DNA from: Collinsella sp.
GTDB taxonomy: Bacteria > Actinomycetota > Coriobacteriia > Coriobacteriales > Coriobacteriaceae
DNA length: 64,000 nt
Direction: 5' to 3'
Assembly: GCA_019414045.1 (NCBI GenBank)
Contig: DXMW01000004.1
Coordinates: 61,418-125,417 of the forward strand
This document shows, piece after piece, positions 25,593 to 32,533 of the stretch. The notes under the pieces were generated by a model. It made no database searches. It was not told the origin of the DNA and was given only the letters and a program-made list of their open reading frames with translations. A program made the position numbers and the translations under genes. Numbering within the stretch: the stretch's first letter is position 1; each line of letters starts with the position of its first letter.

Positions 25593-26091
25593 CCAGTTCC
25601 TCCCAGGTTACGCGGATTTTATCGAGCATTTCGGCGAGGTCCTCGCGCTCGTCGTGGGTGAGCGCGCTAAAGGCCCGTTCTCTAAAGCGGATGCGGGCTG
25701 CCTGGTCGATGCGGGCGTTTTCCCGGCCGGTTTCGGTCAGGCGAATGGTGAGTTGCCGTCGGTCCTTGGGATTACGGCTGCGCTCGATGAGGCCGTTGAG
25801 CTCGAGCTTGGACAGGATCTCGGAAAGCGATCCCGGCTTGAGGTCAAAGTGCATGCCGAGCTCCTGCTGCGACATCTCGCCGCCGGGTTGCTTGGCCAGC
25901 AGGCAGATGATGGGCGCCTTGCCGGACACGCCTCCGCCATGAAAATGCATGTAATGGCCGCAAAAGCCCAGATTATTGAGGATGCGCTTGGCAAGCTTGT
26001 CTTCGGCGCTGACCGCTTCGGGTACATCCGCAGGCTGTGACGGGTCGCCGCCGGGCTCATGCGAACAAAGGTTAAGAGGTTCATCGCACAT
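25585..26091 (-). CDS. MarR family transcriptional regulator of the ABC exporter
   Basis: A 168-residue winged-helix regulator. The recognition region SQQELGMHFDLKPGSLSEILSKLELNGLIERSRNPKDRRQ is clear (quoted here as LKPGSLSEILSKLELNGLIE), and the DRR wing motif with DxRx pattern follows. The N-terminal 35 residues are unusual, with Cys and His residues (CSHEPGG, CGHYMHFHGGG) that might bind a metal or sense redox state, which is speculation. The gene overlaps the first exporter subunit by 8 bases, and a GTTAGG/CCTAAC inverted repeat lies upstream, so autorepression of the operon is likely. Confidence 0.88.
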   Translation of the reverse strand: MCDEPLNLCSHEPGGDPSQPADVPEAVSAEDKLAKRILNNLGFCGHYMHFHGGGVSGKAPIICLLAKQPGGEMSQQELGMHFDLKPGSLSEILSKLELNGLIERSRNPKDRRQLTIRLTETGRENARIDQAARIRFRERAFSALTHDEREDLAEMLDKIRVTWEELDD

Positions 26092-26115
26092 GAATTAGTG
26101 CCGCTCCTTTCTTTA

Positions 26116-26145
26116 GTTAGGTAGAGGAATTGTTTTGTGCCTAAC
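26116..26145 (-). promoter_or_regulatory. Candidate MarR operator
   Basis: GTTAGG (26116-26121) and CCTAAC (26140-26145) form an inverted repeat with an 18-base spacer, 25-54 bases upstream of the marR start. The spacing of about two helical turns between half-sites suits a MarR dimer or pair of dimers. Confidence 0.5.
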
Positions 26146-26192
26146 CAATTTAGGAGCGTGAGAAATCAATGTCAAGGTACCAAACTTATTAA

Positions 26193-26345
26193 GTTACGGC
26201 GTTTTACCAAACGCCGTAACCGCTCGACGCTGCAAGCGTTCCTAAGCGGCAATCTGACGTTCAATCGTCGGGCATGGCCACAAGGCCTATGCCCTCCTCT
26301 TTCACGTCACCTTGCTCGCTTAGGAACGCTTTCGCTGTCCGTCCT
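26193..26345 (+). repeat. Structured intergenic element, copy A
   Basis: Copy A of the five-member family. Helix 1 is 26193-26220 (GGCGTTT/AAACGCC, loop TACC). The conserved box GCTCGACGCTGC is at 26222-26233. Outer arms AGCGTTCCTAAGCG (26235) and CGCTTAGGAACGCT (26317-26330) are unique in sequence but pair exactly. The apical hairpin GGGCAT-GGCC, loop ACAA, GGCC-TATGCCC is at 26270-26294. No T-run follows. It lies between divergent marR and pdxY. It starts right after a TAA that ends a 7-codon reading frame (ATG at 26169). Confidence 0.85.
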
Positions 26346-26539
26346 CAACCTGTGATTCCGCCACGGTCTGCTTCGGTGCATGTGATCCCTTGGGGATGGA
26401 GGAAAAAAAGGTTCATTTTCCGAAACCTTTCCGCAACAATTTGCCCTTCGTACCGCTCGACTCCGCTCGCAACGTTCCCTGCGCTACACTTAGTCGCACT
26501 GTGGCGCTGCGCGTCGCGCCCGAAACAAGGGAGACCCTC

Positions 26540-27364
26540 ATGAAGAATACTCAGCTGCTGCTGATTAACGATATGTGCGGCTACGGCAAGGTCGCGCTTT
26601 CCGCCATGCTGCCGGTGCTGTCGCACATGGGTTACCGTATCCACAATCTGCCGACGGCACTTGTGTCCGATACGCTCAACTATCCCAAGTTCTACATCCA
26701 CGACACCACGGAGTACGTGCGTCAGAGTCTTGCCATCTGGGAAGAGCTCGGCTTTGAGTTCGACGCCATCTCGACCGGCTTTATCGTGACTGAGGAAGAG
26801 ACGCGCATCATCTCGGACTTTTGCCACCGCCGCGCGCAAAAGGGCACCAAGGTGTTCGTCGACCCCATCATGGGCGACAACGGCAAGCTCTATGCCGGTG
26901 TGCCCGAGTCCACGATTGGCCTTATGCGGCACCTGCTGGAGTGCGCAGACTACGCGGTGCCCAACTACACCGAGGCCTGTCTGCTCACCGATACGCCTAT
27001 TGCAGAACAGATCACGCCCGATGAGGCCCGCGCCCTTGTGGACGCCGTGCGCGAGCTGGGTGCCAAGTCGGTGGTCATTACGAGCGCCGTGGTCAATGGC
27101 ACGAACGCGGTTATCGGTTACGACCATGTGGCGGGGGAGTACTTCACGATCCCCTTCGAGCTGATCCCGGTGTACTTCCCGGGTACGGGCGATACGTTCT
27201 CGGCCGTGCTTATGGGTCGCGTGATGAGCGGTTGGACGCTTCAGCGCGCCACGGCCGATGCCATGCGCGTGGTGGCCGAGCTTATCGAGCGCAATGCTGC
27301 GCAGGAGGATAAGTCTGCCGGCCTGCCCATCGAGGCCTGCCTGGATGTGATTGACCATGAGTAA
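26540..27364 (+). CDS. pdxY: Pyridoxamine/pyridoxal kinase
   Basis: A 274-residue ribokinase-like kinase of the PdxK/PdxY group that phosphorylates B6 vitamers with ATP. The N-terminal substrate segment NDMCGYGKVALSAMLPVL, VDPIMGDNGKLY near residue 113 and the anion-hole/catalytic motif PGTGDTFSA near 214 with its catalytic Asp are all present. ATG at 26540 follows AAGGGAG; an in-frame upstream start at 26390 would add a non-homologous leader and was rejected. Its stop overlaps the start of the next small gene (ATGAGTAA), so the two are translated together. A copy of the structured element lies 195 bases upstream. Confidence 0.9.
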   Translation: MKNTQLLLINDMCGYGKVALSAMLPVLSHMGYRIHNLPTALVSDTLNYPKFYIHDTTEYVRQSLAIWEELGFEFDAISTGFIVTEEETRIISDFCHRRAQKGTKVFVDPIMGDNGKLYAGVPESTIGLMRHLLECADYAVPNYTEACLLTDTPIAEQITPDEARALVDAVRELGAKSVVITSAVVNGTNAVIGYDHVAGEYFTIPFELIPVYFPGTGDTFSAVLMGRVMSGWTLQRATADAMRVVAELIERNAAQEDKSAGLPIEACLDVIDHE

Positions 27365-27686
27365 TGCTGGCGAGGGCGGCGTCAAGCCTGCGGGCGAGAA
27401 CGGGCCGCTCGGCGCGCCGCGTGGCAAGCGGCCGCGTATCCGCGTGAGCTGCGTGGACCAGCTGGGGACGTGCCGCTGCCACCACGGTCATAAGCCGGGC
27501 GACGTCTTTGACTTTGACCGAGACCGCGGCAAGATGTGCTCCATGGCCTGCCACGTGGGCTTTCCCTATATCGATATCCTGCGCTATGGCGGAACCGTGC
27601 CTGGCAACGAGCCCGGTACGGCGAAGTTTTGCTGCCCCGAGGTCGATACGCTGAATGTCTGGCTTTCCGAGATCGTCGACGAGTAG
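27357..27686 (+). CDS. TIGR04076-type small Cys-rich protein
   Basis: A 109-residue protein of unknown function. After a 25-residue Gly/Pro-rich leader it shows IRVSCVDQLGTCRCHHGHKPGDVFDF, CSMACHVGFPYIDILRYGG and a final CCPEVDTLNVWLSEI (given as short pieces: GTCRCHHGHKPGD, FPYIDILRYGG, CCPEV). This pattern, a small domain with a GHKxGD motif, a central Cys pair and an ALRYGG-like segment, fits the TIGR04076 family, often found beside anaerobic metabolism genes. Seven Cys suggest metal binding. ATG at 27357 overlaps the pdxY stop by 8 bases, implying coupling; a link to B6 metabolism is only suggested by this. Confidence 0.65.
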   Translation: MSNAGEGGVKPAGENGPLGAPRGKRPRIRVSCVDQLGTCRCHHGHKPGDVFDFDRDRGKMCSMACHVGFPYIDILRYGGTVPGNEPGTAKFCCPEVDTLNVWLSEIVDE

Positions 27687-27688
27687 TT

Positions 27689-27810
27689 GAGCGTGGATTA
27701 TCTCCCGCCGAGAAAATGAGCGTGGATTTTCTCCCGTTTAGAGCGCACTTGAACGCTCAAAGTGGGAGAAAATCCACGCTCATTTTTCATGCGGGAGATT
27801 ATCCACGCTC
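27689..27810. repeat. Four-arm nested palindrome of a 20-nt motif
   Basis: The motif GAGCGTGGATTWTCTCCCGY occurs four times: direct at 27689-27708 and 27718-27737, inverted at 27763-27781 and 27791-27810. Outer arms pair at 19 of 20 bases, inner arms at 21 of 23. The centre AGAGCGCACTTGAACGCTCA forms a further small stem (GAGCG/CGCTC). It begins directly after the stop of the TIGR04076-type gene and ends 38 bases before the phosphatase stop. Confidence 0.85.
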
Positions 27811-27847
27811 GTTTCGCGCCGAAGGCGTGGCCTGCGACCTCGCTTTC

Positions 27848-28294
27848 CTACAGCTGCTCGAGCATAGCGGCGCAACCGGCGAGCACGTCGCGGTAGGTGG
27901 CATCGAAATTGCCGGTGTACCAGGGATCGGCCACGTCGCCGGGGCGCCCGGTCCAATCGAGCAAGCGCGTAATCTTGCCGTCGGGGTCGTCGCCAAAGAT
28001 GCGACGCAGGCCACGCGCGTTCTCAGCATCCATATAGACAATGTGGTCCCAGTTGCCATACTCTGCTCGACGCACCTGGCGGGCACGGTGCGCAACGACG
28101 GGAATCCCGACTTCGCGCAGCTTGGCGACCGTGCCATGATGCGGCGGGTTGCCGATCTCCTCAGTTGAGGTCGCTGCGGAATCGATGACAAACTCCGCCT
28201 CGCGCCCAGCGCGGCGCACGAGCTCGGTAAACACCGACTCAGCCATCGTCGAGCGGCAGATGTTCCCATGGCAGATAAACAGTACACGTTGCAT
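27848..28294 (-). CDS. Low-molecular-weight protein tyrosine phosphatase
   Basis: A 148-residue LMW-PTP of normal size. The phosphate-binding loop CHGNICRS (Cys8, Arg14, following the CX5R rule) is at the N-terminus, and the general-acid loop DPWYTGNFDATY lies near residue 118. It removes phosphate from tyrosine residues, in bacteria often on polysaccharide-regulating kinases, or from arginine. No cognate kinase is in the window. ATG at 28294 follows AAAGGA by 7-8 bases. It converges with the pdxY pair and lies 75 bases after the MFS gene. Confidence 0.9.
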   Translation of the reverse strand: MQRVLFICHGNICRSTMAESVFTELVRRAGREAEFVIDSAATSTEEIGNPPHHGTVAKLREVGIPVVAHRARQVRRAEYGNWDHIVYMDAENARGLRRIFGDDPDGKITRLLDWTGRPGDVADPWYTGNFDATYRDVLAGCAAMLEQL

Positions 28295-28369
28295 ATGCGG
28301 TTTCCTTTCGATCGCCATCATCGAGCTCGAGTATCGCATCTGCGCTTACGCCCTCGCCCGCTTGCGCTC

Positions 28370-29581
28370 CTAACGTGCCAGCTTAATCGTCACCAGCGTA
28401 AGCGCCCAGGCCACAAGCGAGAACGCGGCGCCCACGGCGCCCACGTGTGCAATGCCAATGCTGCTCACCACGGCTCCGCCTACCGCGGTGCCAAACGAGA
28501 TGCCGACGTTAAACGCCATGGGCTCAACCGAACTTGCGAGTACCATCGACTTGGGATGGCGGCTGCGTGCCACGTCCATAAAGTGCGTGATGCACGACAC
28601 CGAGAACAGGTACATGAGCAGCGCCAAGCTAAAGACAAAGACCAGCGCGAGCGGCATGGTGCCGCCCACAGCAAACAGCCCGAGTAACGCCGCGGCCTGC
28701 AGCACAAACGTCACAAGCAGCGCCTTCATGCCAAAGCGCGCATCGATCCATCCGCCCAGGATGTTCGAGATCAGGCAGAACACGCCGTAGGCCATAAGCG
28801 TGGTGCTCGCCTGAACGGTTCCCATACCCAGCACCTGCTCAAGATAAGGCGTCACGTAGCCGTAGAACACATAGACCGAGCCTACGCCAAACAAAAAGAT
28901 GAGCATGCCGGTGATGATGCTCGGCTCGCGCAGCAGACCCGCCTGCTCGCGAAAGGTGGCAGGCTCATCGGTTTGCCCAGCGCGCGGCATAAACGCCACG
29001 AGCGCTCCGCAGATCAGAACGGCAAAGGTCAGCGTGCCGTACATGGCCACGTGCCAGTCGAGCGTGTCGGCCACGAACTTGCCGATCGAGGTCACAAAGA
29101 CCATTGCCACGGAAAACGCACCATATACCACCGAGATGGCAAGTGAGGTTTGCTGTGGGGACAGCAGCTCGGGGATGTACGTCACACCCACGGCGAGCAG
29201 TGCGCCCGAGACGGAGCCCAGGACAATGCGCGAGATAAACAGCACCTGGAAGTTGGGCGCCAACGCCATGACCAGGTTGCCGAGCACAAAAACGATGCTG
29301 TAGCACACGAGCAGCTGGTAGCGGCGGAATCGCCCCGTGCTGAGCGCGAGCACCGGCGTGGCGATAGCGTAGACGAGCGCGAACACGCTGATGAGCTGGC
29401 CCGCAGTGGCAAGTGATACGCCGAGTTCCGTTGCCAAGTCGCTTTCGATGCCGATGACCACGAACTCCGAGCAGCCGAGCGAGAAGCCCAACAGCACGAG
29501 CAGCGCCAGGCAGAGCTTGGTGCGCGCGGGGGAGAGCGCGGCGGCGGTTGACTTACTTTTAGGCGTGGTTGCGGCGGTCAA
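28370..29581 (-). CDS. MFS efflux transporter (DHA1 type)
   Basis: A 12-helix carrier of about 403 residues. The loop 2-3 motif is ALSTGRFRRYQLL, with GSVSGALLAVGVTYIPEL in helix 5 like antiporter motif C of drug and sugar efflux carriers. The start is uncertain: TTG at 29581 lies 8 bases after GGAG, while GTG at 29590 has no SD. Divergent from the LpdD-isomerase fusion gene with a 161-base shared regulatory region that contains the conserved CTGTAT motif, so it may export the product of the neighbouring decarboxylation system. That link is inference. Confidence 0.85.
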   Translation of the reverse strand: MTAATTPKSKSTAAALSPARTKLCLALLVLLGFSLGCSEFVVIGIESDLATELGVSLATAGQLISVFALVYAIATPVLALSTGRFRRYQLLVCYSIVFVLGNLVMALAPNFQVLFISRIVLGSVSGALLAVGVTYIPELLSPQQTSLAISVVYGAFSVAMVFVTSIGKFVADTLDWHVAMYGTLTFAVLICGALVAFMPRAGQTDEPATFREQAGLLREPSIITGMLIFLFGVGSVYVFYGYVTPYLEQVLGMGTVQASTTLMAYGVFCLISNILGGWIDARFGMKALLVTFVLQAAALLGLFAVGGTMPLALVFVFSLALLMYLFSVSCITHFMDVARSRHPKSMVLASSVEPMAFNVGISFGTAVGGAVVSSIGIAHVGAVGAAFSLVAWALTLVTIKLAR

Positions 29582-29661
29582 GGTTGTCACTCCAATGTCG
29601 CATGAATAAGCGGGATTCAATCCCTGCAACTCTAACAGAATGTGTCAGGTGCCTGCCCCCT

Positions 29662-29690
29662 TTGTCGCAGGCTGCGCTTGCCTGTATAGT
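29662..29690 (+). promoter_or_regulatory. Promoter of the LpdD-isomerase fusion gene
   Basis: TTGTCG (29662-29667) and TATAGT (29685-29690) are 17 bases apart and 53 bases before the start codon. Confidence 0.5.
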
Positions 29691-29703
29691 CGCAATACAG
29701 GCG
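29676..29703. promoter_or_regulatory. Candidate operator shared with the SLC13-ubiD unit, site 1
   Basis: An inverted repeat CCTGTAT/ATACAGG around GTCGCA overlaps the promoter. The 28-base segment matches 20 bases of the segment at 30817-30844 upstream of the SLC13 gene, including GCTTG, CTGTAT and ACAG. The local MerR protein is the obvious candidate binder. Confidence 0.5.
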
Positions 29704-29742
29704 AAGATGGTCTCAGGTACATCGCGGGCGACAGGAGATCCC

Positions 29743-30690
29743 ATGGGTATGCACACGACAAAGGTTGCAGTGGGCGAGGGCAAGTTTGCGCTCGAGGCCC
29801 AGTTGACGGTGACGCCGCGCGGCATGGTGGTGTACGCCTGCTCGCCGGAGTACGCGCATCTGGGCGCCACGGCGCAGGCCATTCCGCGCCCTGAGCCCGG
29901 TCGCACGGCGACCGTGAGCATCCTGGCCGTTCCGTGCCATCGAGATGAGATCCCGGCGCACGATATCGCGGCGGCGCTGGCCACGCGCTTTGGCGTGCCG
30001 GTAGTTGCAAGCACGGGCTTTCATGTGGAGCATGCGACTGCGGACGATCTGCAGCGCGTGCTCGCTACCACCAAGGAGCTCATCGCCGCGCTCGAGGAGG
30101 CCGCCGCGCGCATCCTGCGCGCCGGCTGGGATGAGGGCGGTGCAGGCGCCGAGGTCGTGGCGGTCGATGCCGCGACCGGCGAGGCGCTTGGCCCTGTCGA
30201 TCGCATCGAGGCACATGCCGGCGAGGGCATCCTGCATCAGGCATTTCTGACGCTTCTGGTCGAGGGCCAGGGCGAGGACGCGCGCCTGCTGCTCTGCCGC
30301 CGCAGTCCGCTCAAGCGCCTGTGGGGCGGGGTGCTGGCCGATAGCTGCGCCGGCCATCCGCTCCCCGGGGAAGACGTCGCGGCCGCCACGGCGCGTCGCA
30401 TCAACGAAGAGCTTGGCATTGCGCGCGAGCCCGACCAGCTCAAGCACCTCGGTCACGTGGTGTATCGCGAGGATCACGGCGACGGCCGCTGCGAGTGCGA
30501 ATGGTGCGAGGTGTTCGCAGCCCATGTTGAGCCGGGCGAGCTGCATATCAACCAAGAGGAGATCTCGGAGGTGCGTCGCGTGGCCCCGTCCGAGCTCAAA
30601 GGCTACCTGCAGGGTCACCCCGAGCAGCTGGCCCCCTGGCTCCGCGAGGCACTCAGCGACCCATCCATCCGTACGGCCCTCGCTATGTAA
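29743..30690 (+). CDS. Fusion of LpdD-like prenyl-flavin domain and IPP isomerase-like Nudix domain
   Basis: A 315-residue two-domain protein. Residues about 1-118 resemble LpdD, the small partner of gallate decarboxylase systems thought to handle prenylated FMN: HLGAT at 39-43, VPCHRDE at 63-69 and TGFHVEHAT at 91-99. Residues about 136-300 match type I isopentenyl-diphosphate isomerase: metal ligands H158, H165, H205, E251 and E253 and Tyr241 are all at the correct spacing, and the Nudix helix is GEDVAAATARRINEELGI. The catalytic Cys (E. coli Cys67) is Ala203, with a Cys one position earlier. ATG at 29743 follows AGGAG. Context with ubiD and ubiX points to supply of the dimethylallyl group for prenylated FMN. 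Confidence 0.8.
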   Translation: MGMHTTKVAVGEGKFALEAQLTVTPRGMVVYACSPEYAHLGATAQAIPRPEPGRTATVSILAVPCHRDEIPAHDIAAALATRFGVPVVASTGFHVEHATADDLQRVLATTKELIAALEEAAARILRAGWDEGGAGAEVVAVDAATGEALGPVDRIEAHAGEGILHQAFLTLLVEGQGEDARLLLCRRSPLKRLWGGVLADSCAGHPLPGEDVAAATARRINEELGIAREPDQLKHLGHVVYREDHGDGRCECEWCEVFAAHVEPGELHINQEEISEVRRVAPSELKGYLQGHPEQLAPWLREALSDPSIRTALAM

Positions 30691-30717
30691 CAAAGGTACA
30701 GTCCCTTTGCCATATCC

Positions 30718-30782
30718 AAACCGTCACAACATTCGATGAAAATCTCGAAATCGAGGAAAAGCGTCGAAGATTGTGACGGTTT
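30718..30782. repeat. CCGTCACAACATTCG hairpin, copy 1
   Basis: Arms AAACCGTCACAACATTCG (30718-30735) and CGAAGATTGTGACGGTTT (30765-30782) enclose a second stem CTCG/CGAG with loop AAAT. It is nearly identical to 35798-35862, 5 kb away in the same orientation. A T-run follows, so it may act as terminator of the fusion gene. Confidence 0.85.
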
Positions 30783-30816
30783 TTGCCCAGAGGATCGCTT
30801 CTCATCCAAAAATCCC

Positions 30817-30844
30817 GCTTGACTGTATTGCCACAACACAGCGC
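30817..30844. promoter_or_regulatory. Candidate operator shared with the fusion gene, site 2
   Basis: GCTTGACTGTATTGCCACAA with ACACAG forms an imperfect inverted repeat CTGTAT/ACACAG directly after a consensus-like TTGACT. A repeat inside the promoter spacer is the classic layout for MerR-type regulators. No good -10 is visible. Confidence 0.45.
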
Positions 30845-30849
30845 AACGT

Positions 30850-30880
30850 AAGGGGCGTCCGATAACGGGCGCCCCTTTTT
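30850..30880 (+). terminator. Terminator or attenuator before the SLC13 gene
   Basis: AAGGGGCGTCC pairs with GGGCGCCCCTT and is followed by TTT. If the TTGACT at 30819 is used as a promoter, this hairpin lies in the leader of the SLC13-ubiD transcript and could act as an attenuator. Otherwise it ends the fusion gene. Confidence 0.65.
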
Positions 30881-30933
30881 AAGCGGCAACGTGGTTGCGA
30901 ATCCGGAGCGCCCCCAACAAGAAAGGTGGGGAG

Positions 30934-32391
30934 ATGGAAGCGGAAAAGAAGGCGTTTAAGATCACCAAGCGCGAAATTGGCTTTGTGCTGGGTATCGTTG
31001 TCTTTTTGCTGGTGAAGTTTCTTCCTTTGGCGGAGCTGAGCTCGACGGTCGAGCTCACGGTCGGTGGCCAGACCTGTCTGGCACTGACGCTCGCCACGGT
31101 GGTGTTCTGGGCATGTGGCGTGGCGCAGCCGGGCTTTGTGGGCCTGCTCTACTGCGCGCTGCTCGTTCTGTTCAAGGTGTGCGTGGACGACACGGGCGCC
31201 GCGAGCATCTCGGCGACGGTCGCCTCTACGTTTAGCTCGTGGACCAAAGCCACCATGTGGCTCGTCATTGGTGCCTACCTCATCGCCAGCGCGGTCAAGG
31301 AGTCGGGCCTGGGCGAGCGCATCGCCTATGCGTTTATGCTCAAGTTCGTGCGCGACGCCAAGTCGCTCATCATCTCGATCTTCGCGCTCACCTTTGTGCT
31401 GTCGCTGCTGATCCCGCATCCGTTCCCCCGCGCCTTCCTCATCCTCGCCGTCGTCTCGGTCATCGCCGAGTCCGCCGGCTACGGTGACGACGACAAGGGT
31501 AAGCTCGGCTTCCTCGTGTTTGCCGCTGCTGCCCCGGGCTCCATGTTCTTCCTGACGGGCGACTCCACACTCAACCCGCTCGTTGCGCAGTACAGCGCCG
31601 AGGCCGGCGGCATGAGCCCGTCCTTTGTCGACTGGTTCCTGTACATGAGCGTGCCTATGCTGGTCGCGCTGCTGTGCACCCTGTTCTTGGGCCTCTTCCT
31701 CTTTAAGCCCAGCAAGGAGCTCGTCTACGATCGCGAGCAGATCGTGGCCAAGCAGGCCGCGCTCGGCAAGCTCTCCGTCAAGGAGATCCGCACCATCGTG
31801 TGGCTTGTCATCGCCATCGCGCTGTGGCTCACCGTCTCGGGCGACTATATCGGCTGGGTCACCCTGGCCATTGGCGTCGCACTCGCCATGCCCATCATCG
31901 GCGAGGTCCTCACTCCTGCCAGCTGGAACGCTGTCGACATCAAGTCCCTCATGTTCCTGACGGCCGCCATGGCCGTGGGTTCCGTGGGCGGCGCCACCGG
32001 CATGAACGCCTGGATCGCCGACGTCGTGCTTCCCAGCTCCGTGCCCGAGAACATCTTCCTGTTCGCCCTGCTCGTCGCCGCGCTCTCCATGATCATCCAC
32101 ATGTTCATGGGCTCGGTCATGGCCGTGCTCGGCGTGTGCGTGCCGGCGTTCATCAGCTTCGCGGCCGGCTCCAGCGTAAGCCCGCTTGCCGTGGCGCTCA
32201 TCGTCTTCACGTCCATCAACATCCACTACATCCTGCCGTTCCACAACCTGCCGATCCTTATCGGCGAGGGCAAGGACGCCGGCGGCTACACCTCCAAAGA
32301 GGCCATGCGCATGGGCATTCCCCTCACCGCGGTCGTCTTTATCGTCGTGCTGGTCGAGGCCGCCTGGTTCCACCTCTTTGGCCTGATGTAA
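30934..32391 (+). CDS. SLC13/DASS family anion transporter
   Basis: A 485-residue membrane protein with 11-13 hydrophobic segments of the divalent-anion:sodium symporter/ArsB-NhaD superfamily. Supporting segments are the paired half-site motifs LLIPHPFPRAFLIL with SMFFLTGDSTLNP and, in the second half, LTAAMAVGSVGGATGMN with FTSINIHYILPFHN. These carriers import di- or monocarboxylates, sulfate or similar anions. ATG at 30934 follows AAAGG by 7 bases. Lying 142 bases before ubiD and in line with it, it most likely imports the carboxylic acid that UbiD decarboxylates. Confidence 0.85.
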   Translation: MEAEKKAFKITKREIGFVLGIVVFLLVKFLPLAELSSTVELTVGGQTCLALTLATVVFWACGVAQPGFVGLLYCALLVLFKVCVDDTGAASISATVASTFSSWTKATMWLVIGAYLIASAVKESGLGERIAYAFMLKFVRDAKSLIISIFALTFVLSLLIPHPFPRAFLILAVVSVIAESAGYGDDDKGKLGFLVFAAAAPGSMFFLTGDSTLNPLVAQYSAEAGGMSPSFVDWFLYMSVPMLVALLCTLFLGLFLFKPSKELVYDREQIVAKQAALGKLSVKEIRTIVWLVIAIALWLTVSGDYIGWVTLAIGVALAMPIIGEVLTPASWNAVDIKSLMFLTAAMAVGSVGGATGMNAWIADVVLPSSVPENIFLFALLVAALSMIIHMFMGSVMAVLGVCVPAFISFAAGSSVSPLAVALIVFTSINIHYILPFHNLPILIGEGKDAGGYTSKEAMRMGIPLTAVVFIVVLVEAAWFHLFGLM

Positions 32392-32485
32392 GCAGTCGAG
32401 TGCTTGGCTGTAATTAGCCGAGTGCTTGAACTGCGAGTGCCCGAGCGCCCCATCTATGAGCGCTGCGGCCCCATTACGTTACCAA

Positions 32486-32511
32486 GCCCGGCGGCATCCT
32501 CGCCGCCGGGC
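32486..32511 (+). other. Strong hairpin between the SLC13 and ubiD genes
   Basis: GCCCGGCGGC and GCCGCCGGGC pair perfectly around ATCCTC. There is no T-run; it ends 9 bases before the ubiD SD. It may protect the ubiD 5' end or tune expression relative to the carrier gene. Confidence 0.5.
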
Positions 32512-32533
32512 ACTCTCCCGAAAGGAGCATGCT

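Noticed and set aside
27689..27810. CRISPR-like array because a 20-nt motif recurs four times
   Set aside because: Copies alternate in orientation and spacers are unequal; there are no cas genes. It is a nested palindrome.
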